Assembly (NCBI RefSeq): GCF_000516985.1
Contig: NW_006917091.1
Location: 6,611,521-6,675,520 of the forward strand
Origin: Pestalotiopsis fici W106-1
Lineage: Eukaryota > Ascomycota > Sordariomycetes > Amphisphaeriales > Sporocadaceae
Direction of reading: 5' to 3'
DNA: 64,000 bases
In this document: positions 11,901 to 23,700 of the stretch, in pieces
How positions within the stretch are numbered: the first letter of the stretch is position 1
Layout: the number at the start of each line of letters is the position of its first letter
Position numbers and translations under genes: made by a program
The notes under the pieces: generated by a model
What the model saw: the letters and a program-made list of their open reading frames with translations, nothing else
Told to the model about the DNA's origin: nothing
Databases searched by the model: none

Positions 11901-13511
11901 AGCAAGTGCTGGAGCTATAGGCAAAGATATTGCCCGAGCCAAAATATGGGACAGGGAAACAAGATCCCAGGAGCACAAAGTACTTACTTGCCGCCAGCAG
12001 ATCGGTATACCTCGATCTTGCCAGTGTCAGGTTGGAAACCCTTGGAGGGATCCTCGGTGGTAATTCGGCATTGGATAGCGAAACCCCGGGTAGAAATTCT
12101 GTCCTGGGTCAAACCGAGCTGCGCCAGCGTTGCACCGGCAGCAATCTGAATCTGTGCGGCAACAATATCAATGCCAGTGATCTCCTCGGTAATGGTGTGC
12201 TCGACCTGGATACGGGGGTTAATCTCAATGAAGTAGTAGCGGTTCTGCTGGTCGACCAAGAACTCGGCGGTACCGGCGTTTCTGTAGTTGACCGACTTGG
12301 CCAGCTTGACAGCGTCGGCCAAGATGGCATCTCTGGTAGCAACCGGCAGGTCCTTTGCCGGTGCAATTTCAACGACCTTTTGGTGCCTTCGCTGGACGGA
12401 GCAGTCACGCTCAAACAAGTGAACAATGTTGCCGTGGTTGTCACCCAGCAGCTGAACCTCAATGTGCTTGGGCTTGTCCAAGAATCGCTCAACAAAGACT
12501 GTGCCGTTACCGAAAGCACTCTTGGCCTCGGAGGTTGCTCGCTCAAAGGACTCCTTCAAGCTGGCTTGGTCGCGCACCACTCTCATACCACGACCACCAC
12601 CACCAAAGGCAGCCTTGATAATGACGGGGAAACCATATTGGTCAGTAAAGGCCTTGACCTCCTCGTATGTAGCAACGGCGCCTTCAGTTCCGGGGACGAC
12701 GGGGACGTTGGCAGCGATCGCAAGCTTTCGAGCCGAAACCTTGTCGCCTAGCGAGTCAATGACATCGGGGGAAGGTCCGACGAACTATAGTAGACGGGTT
12801 TGTTAGCTCGACGAATCAACATGCAATAGAGGTGCGACTATAATGATACTTACAATCAGACCAGCCTTCTCAACGCCTCGTGCAAACTCAGCATTCTCCG
12901 ACAGGAAACCATAACCTGTATTATGTGTGTAAGTTGGGTGCCCCGCCAAGTCGATTGGCCGCTGAAGACTCACCTGGGTGGATCATCTGAGCACCATGCT
13001 CAACAGCGATCTTGATGATCTCGGCGCCAGCCAGATAAGCGCCGACAGGAGTGTACTGGCCACGCTTTCCAATGACATATGCCTCGTCGGCCTCTGTAGA
13101 AGCGAGAAGAGTTAGTCTAGATATCTCACAAATGATTGACTCCCTTGATTTCAACTTGGCCCAGTGCGCCACTGCCAACACCCCACCACCGGGCGTGTAT
13201 AGCTAGGTACCGAATTCAGAAACAAATGAGAAGAACGTACTTTGTCTGTGCATGCTCAACCGATCCTCGTAACTGAAGACGGCAATGGTGTGCAAGCTCA
13301 GCTCGTGAGCCGTTCTGAAGATACGAATGGGGATCTCGCCACGGTTCGCGACCAGCAGCTTCTTGAGTTGCATGATGGAGCTGTTGGCTCGAATGTGATG
13401 AATCGTTTGGGCCTCCTTGGGAGCCATGCCTTCCTCAAAGACATCTTCGGTATCCTGACCGGCAGCCTCCTTGGCCGCCCTAAGGTCCTTGAGGTCCTGG
13501 TTGTCAGCCAT
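8994..13511 (-). CDS. pyc: Pyruvate carboxylase
   Basis: Biotin enzyme that carboxylates pyruvate to oxaloacetate; in filamentous fungi usually cytosolic. Eight predicted exons: 13241-13511, 12974-13093, 12854-12915, 11988-12784, 11824-11842, 10808-11717, 9985-10486 and 8994-9915 (1200 aa; fungal enzymes are about 1190). N-terminal biotin carboxylase starts [19 protein letters not shown] and carries the Gly-rich ATP-grasp loop ([11 protein letters not shown]) and [13 protein letters not shown]. The carboxyltransferase domain has [16 protein letters not shown], the metal-site [11 protein letters not shown] and KDMAG. The biotinyl domain ends the protein with AMKM, biotinylated Lys at about 1164. 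The start is the ATG giving [12 protein letters not shown]; no mitochondrial presequence is evident. One exon is only 19 nt, and intron 10487-10807 is long and repetitive. No frame break is seen. Confidence 0.97.
10487..10807 (-). repeat. Low-complexity 321-bp intron of pyruvate carboxylase
   Basis: The intron has good ends (gtaagt donor at 10807, ctctag acceptor). Most of 10550-10750 is a degenerate repeat; on the + strand an aaaaaatgcaga/aaac-like unit of about 11-12 bp recurs. It is U-rich in the transcript. The remaining introns of this gene are 58-147 bp, so this one stands out. Confidence 0.8.
11824..11842 (-). other. 19-nt microexon of pyruvate carboxylase
   Basis: Encodes the GVRLDG stretch that links the YRSAGG and GNGFAG parts of the biotin carboxylase domain. 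Flanked by acceptor cttTAG and an unusual gttagt donor. The two flanking introns are 145 and 106 bp. It is needed to restore both frame and family sequence. Confidence 0.8.
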
Positions 13512-16500
13512 GTTGTCTGTCTGTTTGTATGCTGTTTTTTTGTTCGTTTGGTGGTATAGCCGGAGCTTCTGGCGAAGAGCGAAGCTAGGGCGGAGTCTTT
13601 GGTGGGGTGATGAGAGGAAAGTCAATTGACCTCGCGGAAATATGCCGAATCGGCCAGAAAAGAAGAATCGAAGAGCTTGATTTCTTGAGAAAACAGCTCA
13701 ACTAGGCAATCGAGATTAGAACCGGCCGGCGTCCTCTTTGAAAGTAAACCGTCGTAGATTGGCTCGCTGTAGGAACAGACAGAACAGCTATCTGGACCTA
13801 GGTAGAGCTTCGATTGCTGGGCTCGAGTCTGACGTAACAGCGCTAGAGTCTAGACAAGGAGCAGCAAGACAAGTGAACCGTGCCCACTGTGAAACCTAAC
13901 TCCTTTGCTCCGGGCGCAGGTCTTTGGTGAGATACCTTAACAAGGTAAGGGTCAGGAACGTGGGGTGATTGGGTGATGGTAGCCCGAGCTATCGACAAAG
14001 GGCAACTGGTGTTTTTGACCAACGACCAGCGGCGACACAATGTCTTTTGAACTCGCACAAGGCCACACAAATAGATGGATGTTCGGGAATAGATGTTTGC
14101 CCGATCCAATGAAGGTGATGATGATCAAGAGGAGGAAGAGGCAAAAGACAGCAGCACAACAAGATCGGTGAGAAGAAGGAGGGGGATGGGAAGGGGTCTT
14201 ATGCTGCCTCGGGCTGGCTACCGCTGAGCACTAACCTAGTCTCATTCAATGTAGGAGGAGGTTGACCAGGAAGGGGAGTCCAATGTTTCTCACACGTTGA
14301 GAGTAACACACTCACAGTCACCCTCGATCATATTTCCCTACATTGCCTACCTCGAATAAAAAAATAAAATAAAATAAAATACTAGTAGTACATCCAGGGA
14401 TGGACGGCTGGTTGGTCATGGAGCTTTCTTTGGACGGGCCCTGCAACGCGGCTAGGAGAACATGGAGCAGGTAGGCAAGGTACTCCGTTACCTCGATGCA
14501 GCAGCGCAAAACACCGCCGAGCATCCCATGTGGATGACCATTCTAGTGTAGCTAATCTGAGGGGATTTTCCAAATTGTATTATGAACGTCGTACGCAGCT
14601 CTTGCGATCCCTGCCTGATACAGAGAGCATGCTCCGGCTATACCTTCGTGTGTAATCAGTGGCATCAATGCTACCCTGGTCGAATATGTACCAAGCAGTT
14701 GGCGCGCATACATGGGGTCCAGTCCAACCAGTGATCCTGGAGAGACATGTCCGTTCACATTTGTCCCAGACAATCTGAGCTTTCTCGCTGCGGTGTTATA
14801 CTTGTCCGCCCGTTGTCGGTTGTTGAGCCAAAAAAGGCCCCCTCGAGCTGGATGGTATACGGAGCACCGTATAAGGAAAAAGAAAAATTCAGACTCGATC
14901 ATGACGCAGAGACGGCTTTGGTTTGCTCCTCCTTCTCCTCCTCTTTCGGTCCTTGTTCTGGAGGGTTTCCCAACACCTTGGCTACCAGAAGCAACAGCTG
15001 GACCTAGACTATTGGACGGGATATCCGCTTTGTCACGGCACATGCTAATCAATACGCTCGGGGTATCCAACCGAGCTGTGTCACAGCTGCGATCGCGGGG
15101 AGCTCTTTTCTTTTTTTCCCACCATGAGCGTGGGGATCTGCTTTTATTTTGGCGGGGTCGAGAATAGCTCCGTCTACTAGGTACGTATACAATAGCGCTA
15201 ACACCATTCCATCAGTGCCTAGGCTACATAGTTGACCTAGGTCTGGTACCTCCTCCATCTCATTCATGTTACCAGTTGTCAAACAGATTTGGCAAGAGGT
15301 TGTAGTATCAAAAATTGCCAGACCTGTCACACCTTTTCTTTGTCGATTCATGGCGTACAAGAAAAGTAATTGCCACGGCTTCTTCGGGGAATGACAACGT
15401 TCCCACCTTTGCAATCCAGGATCCTCTCGGTCATATTCTGTAGACTACTCTGTAGTGCTCTGCAGCAACTGCAAGATTGGAGTTCAGACCCTGTACCTGT
15501 CCAAGACTCAGTAATTTAACCTAGGGATCTGGGTTTGCTCTCTCTTTCGTCCCCTGACGTCGGTGAAACCTTGAGGCGATCAAGATAAGAGTATTATCTG
15601 CAGCCTAGCTAGTAGCAACGATACAGTGCCGCCACACGTAGACATACGTAGCTCTTACAACTTTTACACCTGCCTTAGTTGCAGGGGTGGGCGTTCCCCT
15701 CGATTGGCCAACCAGATTCAACAGATAGCTGCCCGGCCGCCCGCCTCCAATGGGAATTGGCACATTTACCATCGATCATGGCGGACCAGCTCAAGACACA
15801 ACAAAGCAAAAACAACACACAACACAACAACTTTCTTGACCCGACGCCCGATGCTTTCTCGTCGACGACAAGGCATCTCGGGTCTTTAAGGGGGGTTCAT
15901 CGCCGCGGCTTCTTGTCTTCGAGATTATCGTATCGGCTCCTCGTGCCGTAGCTACCGAGTGCTGCGAATGCCTAGGTACATATAGTCCCGAGAAAGATAG
16001 ATTCGAAGCCCTGAAGAATATCTCGTTACTTAATCTTCCGACAAGCGAGAGGGCTGGAGCCGAGTGCTTTGCGAGGCTGTGCCGAGGATAACGTTTAGCC
16101 TCGACTTCTTTTTGTTTTTGCTCCAAACCGTTGGCGGGTTTCTCCCGGGGTTCATTGTGCCTGGCGGGAAAGAAGCGGGGAGGGTTCTGGGGAATCTTGC
16201 CGTCGTCTGCCTTTATTCGTCGTCGTCCTCTGCTCTTCTCGTCCCATCCCTATTCCCATCTCTCCTTCTCTATCTTTCGTAGCTGCTGGGAAGAGTAATC
16301 CCGTACGTCCGTGGGAACAGAAATCTCGGTAATACGACATCACTCGGCTTTTCCTTGGCCAGGTATGTCTGTGACGTGGGCCGGCCGCGGCGTTTTCCAC
16401 CACGTCCAGACCGTCTCCATTTTAGTTTCTCTCAAGGTTACTCCATCTGCAAGCCTCACAGACAAAAGATCAACCATTTAGCATCTACGAACGGTGGGAC

Positions 16501-18891
16501 GCCGTCCTATGCGGTCAGCCTGTAAAGTGTGTGTGTATACTAGTATACAATACTGCATACTACTATGATTAACGCATAGTCATTTTTACAACACAACCAC
16601 ACAAAACAAAAACACCTCCTCCCTCTTCCTTCCCCCCTTCTCCCATCACCTGCTCAAAGCTCAATCCAGGCCAAGCCTTGGCCGCGCGCGCGCGCTTCAT
16701 ATCTGTCCCACCGCGGAATGCTTCGTGTCTCTTTCGCCAAGAGTGCTGCTTGGGCGTTGCGCCCTCTTGGCTCTCACGGTACTGCTTCCCTCGGGGCGAT
16801 CCGCGGTCTCTTGGCATGCTTTGTATTGCTTCTAAGTTCTCATTCTTGTTTCGACGCTGCCGAGAAGCGCTGCAATTTTGTTTTCAATCGACCTTGGCCT
16901 CTTGTGTCTCCGGTAATGAAGTAAGAGATCCTGTGTTTTTCTCTTATTTCCCACTCCCTTCTCCTTGGATCTACGGTCCGTGGTCATGATGCTATACTCT
17001 ACTGGAAATAGTCGCTGGCACACTTCAGCCGCACTCGCTGTCTTCTTTCCGCACCAAGCTTCTTGGCCGACTTCGGCTGGGGATACATGACGAACCTGAA
17101 GTAACGGGCCCTGCTTTTGAGACATTTTTTGTTGTTTTCCCTCTGACTACCACTACTCCCAGCCCTCCCTCCTTTGCGTAGTCCCCACCTTTAGGGAACA
17201 TTGTTCGTTTCGATAGATGGGCAAGGTATATACCGCAAAAAGTCAGATCCAGTGTGCCTTGGCAGGCCATGAGTCAAACGCCAAGTCATGATGCTCTGCA
17301 GCAAACTAGACGGGCCCCTCCGCCGTCATGCAGCCCGGTCCAGGGTCCGTCGTTGGGGGGGAGGGTTTAATATCACAGAAATTTGACCGTAACGTGTATT
17401 CCATCATATGGACATGGTGGTGGACAAGTCCAGATGCGCGCCTCGACCGCCGAGAAAGGAAGGGAACTTCCCATGTTGGAGGGCGTGGGGGCCACTAAGG
17501 AAAACAGAAAAGCGCCGAGATAACATCTCCTCTTCCTTTCGTCCAAATGAAATGATTTGCGCGGAAAAACCAACCAAGACCAACCAAGACGTCTCGTGTG
17601 TGATGATCGAAAATATCTATGGCGAACATCTTTTTATTTTTTGCTTATGCCCGCCCCTCCCTTGTGCAACCATAGCTACGGTGGAGTTGAACATGGATCG
17701 GTGAAGGTCATGGTGAGCTTCACCTCACCTCGGCGTGGGGGGTCTCGGCCTAGGCTAGGTAGTAATGAGAAAAAAGACACCAAACCGTTTCCTCTCGCGT
17801 CTTTGCTATGTGCGCGAAGGTGCGTCATATTTTTCTTCCTCTTCTCCTTTTTCTGTCCCTGTTTCTCTTCTTTTTTTTCTTCTGCAATGCCTCTATTATT
17901 TACTTTTAGTATACTCCCTGAACGCACCTGGTTCATGTTGCTGTTGACAAAGAGTGAACACTGCTCATTCCAACGTCCAACATGTTCAGGCCGGCCTAAA
18001 GATTGTGCCCTCCTACTGATCTATGGCTACCGGCAAAGAACTCGGGTTTCGCCAAATGCAAGCAGTATCAAAACAATAGACGGCATATTAACCACCGTGC
18101 CTCTTTTGTCCCACCGGTTCTCTTCATCGTTCACCGTGTAAACCCCTCCCCTGTCCCGCTGGGCAAGGGGCGGGCATATATATGCATGGTGGATGGATGC
18201 TGCATACGTAGGTCTGTATTACTACCAAGCCGCTCAAACGGAAGAAAATCCTAAACACCACCGGAATGTCACCGGATCTCTTGGTACTGCAGCTTTTCCA
18301 TGTCGGTCCTCCGCAGATCTGCGAAAGGGACGGGACTCGCGAAGAGCTGCTCGTCTAAGAAATTGCTTCATCACTAAAATATTATTTGCATTATCATAAA
18401 CATTTTCCGACATATTGCTCCGGAATGGAATTTTGCCGTCTTGGATGCCGTCTCGGCGCATGGTTCGTGGAGCAATCATATATCCGCACTGCATTCTCCC
18501 AGACGAGACAACGATAGAAAACTTGACATGTATAGTATACGCTCCGCTCAATGAGAGAGATCATCGAGTCTAGGACGAGGAAAATATAAAATACAGGAAC
18601 CACTCATCCCAAAGGATTTCCTCGAGTAGTCTATCGAGTCGGTCTATATCCAGATCGAAGCCATTTCTTCTCATCCTGGCCTCTGCCCCAGCTTTGGTTT
18701 GAATGTTCGTACGCTTTGCTGATCCGACATTGCCAATCCACCACCATCGGTCCTAAACTTTTGAGCTTCTCATCTTATGATAATGCCCAGCCGCGCTTTG
18801 TTTGTTGTACTCGGCTAAATCTTGATATTGACTGAGCCGCAACTCATTCTTGTCTGCCGTTCACACAAGACTGTCGTTTTTTGTTCTTTGT
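13512..18891. other. Gene-poor 5.4-kb stretch upstream of pyruvate carboxylase
   Basis: No gene can be supported. Contents seen: C/T-rich patches (about 16200-16280 and 17820-17885), a (taaaa)n run near 14360-14383, a gcgcgcgcgcgc run near 16683-16694, and many short overlapping open frames without domains. An open frame at 16718-16924 starts with a hydrophobic, signal-like segment but has no other support. The proximal 1-2 kb is presumably the promoter of the pyruvate carboxylase gene; the rest may hold untranslated exons or noncoding RNA that sequence alone cannot show. Confidence 0.5.
14359..14384 (+). repeat. (TAAAA)n microsatellite
   Basis: Short run of aaaataaaataaaataaaat-type repeats. 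No further role visible. Confidence 0.7.
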
Positions 18892-19792
18892 TTATTTCGA
18901 GACAGCAGCCTGGACCTTCTCGCCAGCCTCGACAACCTTGTCCTTGACGTCGGCAAGGGCGCCCTGGGCGGCCTTCTCCTTGCCGCCCCAGTAGTGCCAG
19001 TTGACGAAGCGGTAGCCCTGCGTCAGCTGCGAGCACTCGTTGATGAAGTGGCAAGCAAACAGCAGGTAGTTTTGGGGAGTGACGGCGAGCGAGTAGCGCA
19101 TGAAAGTGGCCGAGTAGACGGTCAGGGCGGCGGTCATCTGGCCCGAGATCCTGCGCAAGAGCAAGTATAGCAGTTTAGCAAAGAATGCTTCTTTTCCCCC
19201 GGCAGACATGATACAGAACAAAAGAAAGAGGATGACACCCAAGTAGAGCGAGCTCATCGGGGGTAAGCAACGTACAGGTCGGGAGACTTTTGCGCATCAG
19301 CGATGGCAGCAATGGGGATACCAAAGTTGGAAGCCGGGCCCCAGAAGTCTGCGGGAAGTACCAATTAGCTCATACGATCTTTGCGCCGTGTCAAGGCGAT
19401 TGCAAGAAATTATTGTCTGCCATGTTCCGCGCCTCGCAAGAGCAATTGCGCAACACCAAGACCCTTATCTAGCGATGCCGATGGGGTCCGGTCCGCCACG
19501 ACATGGCCGGATTGCAAAGTCAAAGGACCTTGTAACAATATCACGGCTGCAATTGACAATGTCTCTGCATGACGAAGCGCTCCATGTTCCAGACGCATTG
19601 CTGTTGTTGTTGCTGCTGCTGAACCTCGTCCGGACTTAACGGGACGCTGTGGTCCGCAATTCGGGGGGATGAGATATTTGGACGGCAGAGAGGAAGGCCG
19701 ACGAGGAAATGCTACGTACGGGTTGAGCAGAAGTAGCTCAAGGTCGGGTTCGACCGGATCTTTGCGTTGATCGCTTTGACGAAGGCGGCCAT
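18892..19792 (-). CDS. mpc1: Mitochondrial pyruvate carrier subunit MPC1
   Basis: Inner-membrane subunit that pairs with MPC2/MPC3 to import pyruvate into mitochondria. Exons are 19720-19792, 19276-19348 and 18892-19150 (134 aa). The N-terminus is MAAFVKAINAKIRSNPTLSY, then [29 protein letters not shown], the MPC signature; here shown only to locate it, about residues 25-50. It continues with QMTAALTVYSATFMRYSLAV and QNYLLFACHFINECSQLTQGYRF. The C-terminus is extended by an Ala/Lys/Glu-rich helix after WHYWGG, about 30 residues beyond the animal protein. Introns are 371 bp (19349-19719) and 125 bp (19151-19275), both with gtacgt donors. MPC1 rather than MPC2 is chosen because of the FGIPIAA and NE.. 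QLTQ patterns. Confidence 0.92.
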
Positions 19793-20703
19793 TTTGTATG
19801 AGGGTTGAGGTGTCGAGGTCGTCGGGTTGGACTGGGCGGAAAATGGTGTCTTGTCTCGTTTCTGCGGTCGCGGCTCGCTGAGGCTTCGTGTGGAAAGTCA
19901 ACTGGGCGATTACCAAAACGTTGGCTCCGATATGCTTGCCTTTGGCTTTTGGGGGGGGCCCATCAAGCGGGAAAAATTTAAGGTGGATCTCCGAGCTGAA
20001 AAGTACCCATTATTAGCAGCAGTAGCAGCAGCAGCAGCCAGCATTCAATAGCTCCAAGCCTCCTCTCCTCTATAACGGAGTCACGTGCTACGCGTCTTCT
20101 ATTTTCGACAGGAATAATGATTTTGAACCGACTTCTTTTTGAATTAATCAATTAATTAGACTAGAGGTGCACACATCATCACTAAGTCTTGAAACTCAGG
20201 CATAATGACTTTGCAGTATTTGTGTAACACTGACTTCACAATTCGAATTCAAGTCGCAACAGTGGAACATAGTAACATACAAGAAAACTCGATTCACTAT
20301 CATACACATACATTTCCTGCGTATGTAATTTTGTAACTTTCCGAACAGACGCAAACTCTTGATTTTCCTTGCCCCTGACTCTAATCATATGTCGCCCAAG
20401 AAACGGAGAGTTACCATCAATCCACGCCTTTCCGCCGTAGATCGATACCGCCATCAAATGGTACCTGCGTCACATCTTCCGTCTTGGATTCATGCCTATT
20501 ATTCATGGAAACATCTCCTCTAACAAAACAGTGGTCGAGGCCCCTTCTTATTTTAGTTCCTGCCGCGTATGGCCGCACACCTACTCGAGAGCAGGCATGA
20601 GAACTTGTCCGTCTGCCGCATCACAGACCTGGTGAAACACCCGGTAAAAGGTAGGCACAGCAATAAGAGTGGGCGATAGGACAACAGCCGGCCTTGGTGC
20701 TGA
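19793..20703. other. Intergenic between mpc1 start and clathrin 3' end
   Basis: About 900 bp. Holds the presumed mpc1 promoter, a short gcagcag-type triplet run (20015-20037), and AT-rich sequence (attaatcaattaattag, 20144-20160) toward the clathrin 3' end. No gene seen. Confidence 0.55.
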
Positions 20704-23700
20704 CTAGAAGCCGAAGCCGGTAGGCTACTCAACAAAAGGTGTCAGTCAATGCTCATTTCGAGTCATAAGGAAGCCAAATCAAGAATTAATTGACAGACAT
20801 TGGGAAACAGACAAAGTTATGTCTGGGCCCTTACCCCAAAAACATGTCAATGGGGGAAGAAATAGCAGGGATCACTAACCTGGGGCGCAAAGCCATTGGT
20901 CTGGCCAAAGCCTGCGGGCGAGGCTGCACCAGTCGGCCCAGCCGTAATCATGAGGCGATTTCCACCAAGAATTGGTGTCTGCTCCTCGTCCTTCTCTTGT
21001 GACTTCTCCTTGGTCTTGCGAGCCTCGTTGTCAGCCTTCAGCAGAGAAAGCTCCTTGGTAGTCTGTGAGAGCATGTTGATCATGTAGGGCATAGTGAAAT
21101 CGTGGAGTCCGTGACGCCACGACAGCTCAAGGATGATGTCTGGTCTAATAAGATCGTAGCAAGCATACAACATGCCAACATAGCATTCCTTGCTACCAAT
21201 GTCGACGAACTGGAATCAAGTAAGTTAGCAGACTGATATCGGTGGTGCGAAAAATGAAGGAAACTTACGTATCGGAGCAACTCCTCGACCACCTCCGACT
21301 TGCCGGAGATGGCTGCAGTCTCGATGGCATCCTTGTAAAGCTTGTCCTGCTTGGAGAGAGCAATGGACTTCTCCCATCTCTTTGTCTTGCGGTAGATGTT
21401 AGCTGCAATTTGTCTGAAGAAGACGAGATCATGCTTCTCGAGGCGGCCAACAAGGTCCGTAGCATCGTAGTTGTCGTAGTTCTCGACAGAGTCACGCAGC
21501 GTCTTGTAGTCCTCTTCTTCGATGAGCAGGTCATTGATGGCATCATTGACAGTGCGCTTGTTCTGGTGCTGCACGTTCAGGAGGAACGGCTTGATCAGAG
21601 GCAAGTTATCGGACTTCTGGAACAACTTGACGACCCGGTTCACATCGATGCGGGGAGTCAGGACTTGAAGCAGATCTGTCAGAAGCGAAGGGTGCTGCTC
21701 AAGGTAGAAGTTGATTGCTCGGTAGTAGATTTCAAGATTAGCAACCTTGACAACAATATCCTTGAACTGCTGGTGCTCCCACGAGTTCTCAGCACGCTCC
21801 ATGACGGCAAGAGCGGCATTGTCGAACTCGTCATAGTGGTAGTAACAGAAGACCAGCTCGGGCCAGAGGTTAGCTTCCTCGCAGGCTCGAATGAGCTTGG
21901 GCATGTTCATTCTGCTCCAGAAGAGCTTGATGTGCTCCATGAGCCTCTCAGGATGGTACTTTGACAAGGCAATGCCAAGCTCGGTGAACATGCCCATGTG
22001 GGCACGCTCCAGACCAAGACCGGACTCGAGAAGCTCAATGAGTTCATCAAAGTATCCTTCGGCCTCGTATTGCTTGACAAGTGCTTGAAGTTGCTCAGCA
22101 TCCACTATCAGGTTGAGACCACAAATCTTGGCAAGACGGAACTCCTTCTTGCTAACGCAAGCGCCGTGCACCTCACGCCACACACGGATGTTGTTGGCCT
22201 TGCGGGCAGACTCAACAGCAGCCTGGTAGTCCTCAAGGTGAACAAGGGTGGTGGCGAGCTTGGCCCAGTTCGAGATGCTGGTGTAAAAGATCTTGGCTGC
22301 TTGGTAGTAGCCCTCGCTAGCAGCCTTGTCACCTGACTCCTCAACGTTGGCAACGTTGGTACCACGGAGGAAGTCCTCGAGCTCACCCAGCTGATCAAGC
22401 CGAGCAAAGCAGAAGGCAAGAGCGGTGTCAATGGGAGGCTCGCGAAGGGTCTTGCGAGCCATGCGAAGGAATTTGACGAGGTCCTCATCCTTTCCAGCAT
22501 GAGTTGCAACCTCAATGACCTCCTCGTAGTTGCGAGGATCTCCAGCCTTGATGTAAGACTCGATCGAGTCGCTAACTCGCAGACCGTCAAGCTGGGCCTT
22601 GGCAACCTTGCTCCAGACTTCGGGCAGATCAACATCGTCGGCAAAAGTTGCGGCACGGTCAATGCTAACAACGTGCTCAACAAGAACTGCCACGGCGGCT
22701 GTCTGGTTGCCGGCCTTCTTAAAGATCTCGAAAGCTTCCTCGTACAGACCAACGTTGATACACAGCTGAGCACACTCGTCAGGGTCGTAAGCGTCCAGTC
22801 GCTGAATATAGTCGGCGACCTTGCTCTTGTCAGCACGGGCGGCGGTCAAAATCAGCAAGTTCTGCAGACTGGCGTTGTCGTTGAAAGGAGAAGGCTCCAG
22901 CACGATCTTCTCAAGCAGTTCAATGAGCTCACCAGGAAGATCACAGGCGAGGAAGGCAGCGACAGCTTCGGAGACCTTTGCAGGATCATTGCACTCAGGA
23001 ACAGCAGTGGCAACAACCTGATCAATGACAGATCGGCGGTGAATATTGTTCTCACTGAGGACAAACGTCCAAAGCTCCCGCTCAGACCGATCCAAAAGGT
23101 AACGTGCTTGAGCACGGTACATGGAGTTTTCATTGGTGATATTGATCAGCTCCAAGTCATTCTGACCCTTCTGGTAGGCAATGAAAGCGAGGTTGGGGTC
23201 ACGCTTCTCGCAGTATTTACCAACACTGAGGGTGTCATACTGGTCGTTCTCCTTCAGGAACTTCTCAGGGTTGTTGTTGGAGTCAATATAGATCTTGGCC
23301 AAGGCATTGTAGACCGCCTGCTGCTGGTTGCCTGCAGCCAGGGTAGCCTCCAGGAAAGGAAGCAACAGCTTGAGACGGTTTCTTGTCTCAACTTCATGAA
23401 CGAGAGCGTCGATGGGGATGGAAGCCGGATTCACTGATGCCAAAAGGCTCTTGATCTGTGCTTCATCGCAGTCCACGTCGAGCAGACCGCCAACAACCTG
23501 GGGAGTTCGGCCGGGGTTGATGCCCTGGACATACTTTTCAATCGACTCAAACTGCTGCTGTTGGTACAGATAGAGGATCAGGTCGTGGACCATGTCGAAT
23601 CGATCGCAGACAGTGATCAGCGGAAGTTGCTCAGGAAGGCGGGCTTCTTTGAGGAAATTCTTGACCTTCTCGGGGTTGTAGTGCTGGCTGTCTCGGCAGA

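Noticed and set aside
14552..15070. 172-aa minus-strand frame
   Set aside because: Low-complexity (poly-Phe) core and no domain; crossed by plus-strand frames of equal size.
16718..16924. Short plus-strand frame with a hydrophobic N-terminus
   Set aside because: Could be a small secreted protein, but there is no cysteine pattern, splice structure or homolog I recognise; left as a possibility only.
22499..23437. 312-aa plus-strand open frame inside the clathrin gene
   Set aside because: Antisense shadow of a strongly coding minus strand; no domain signal, and clathrin fits the whole span.
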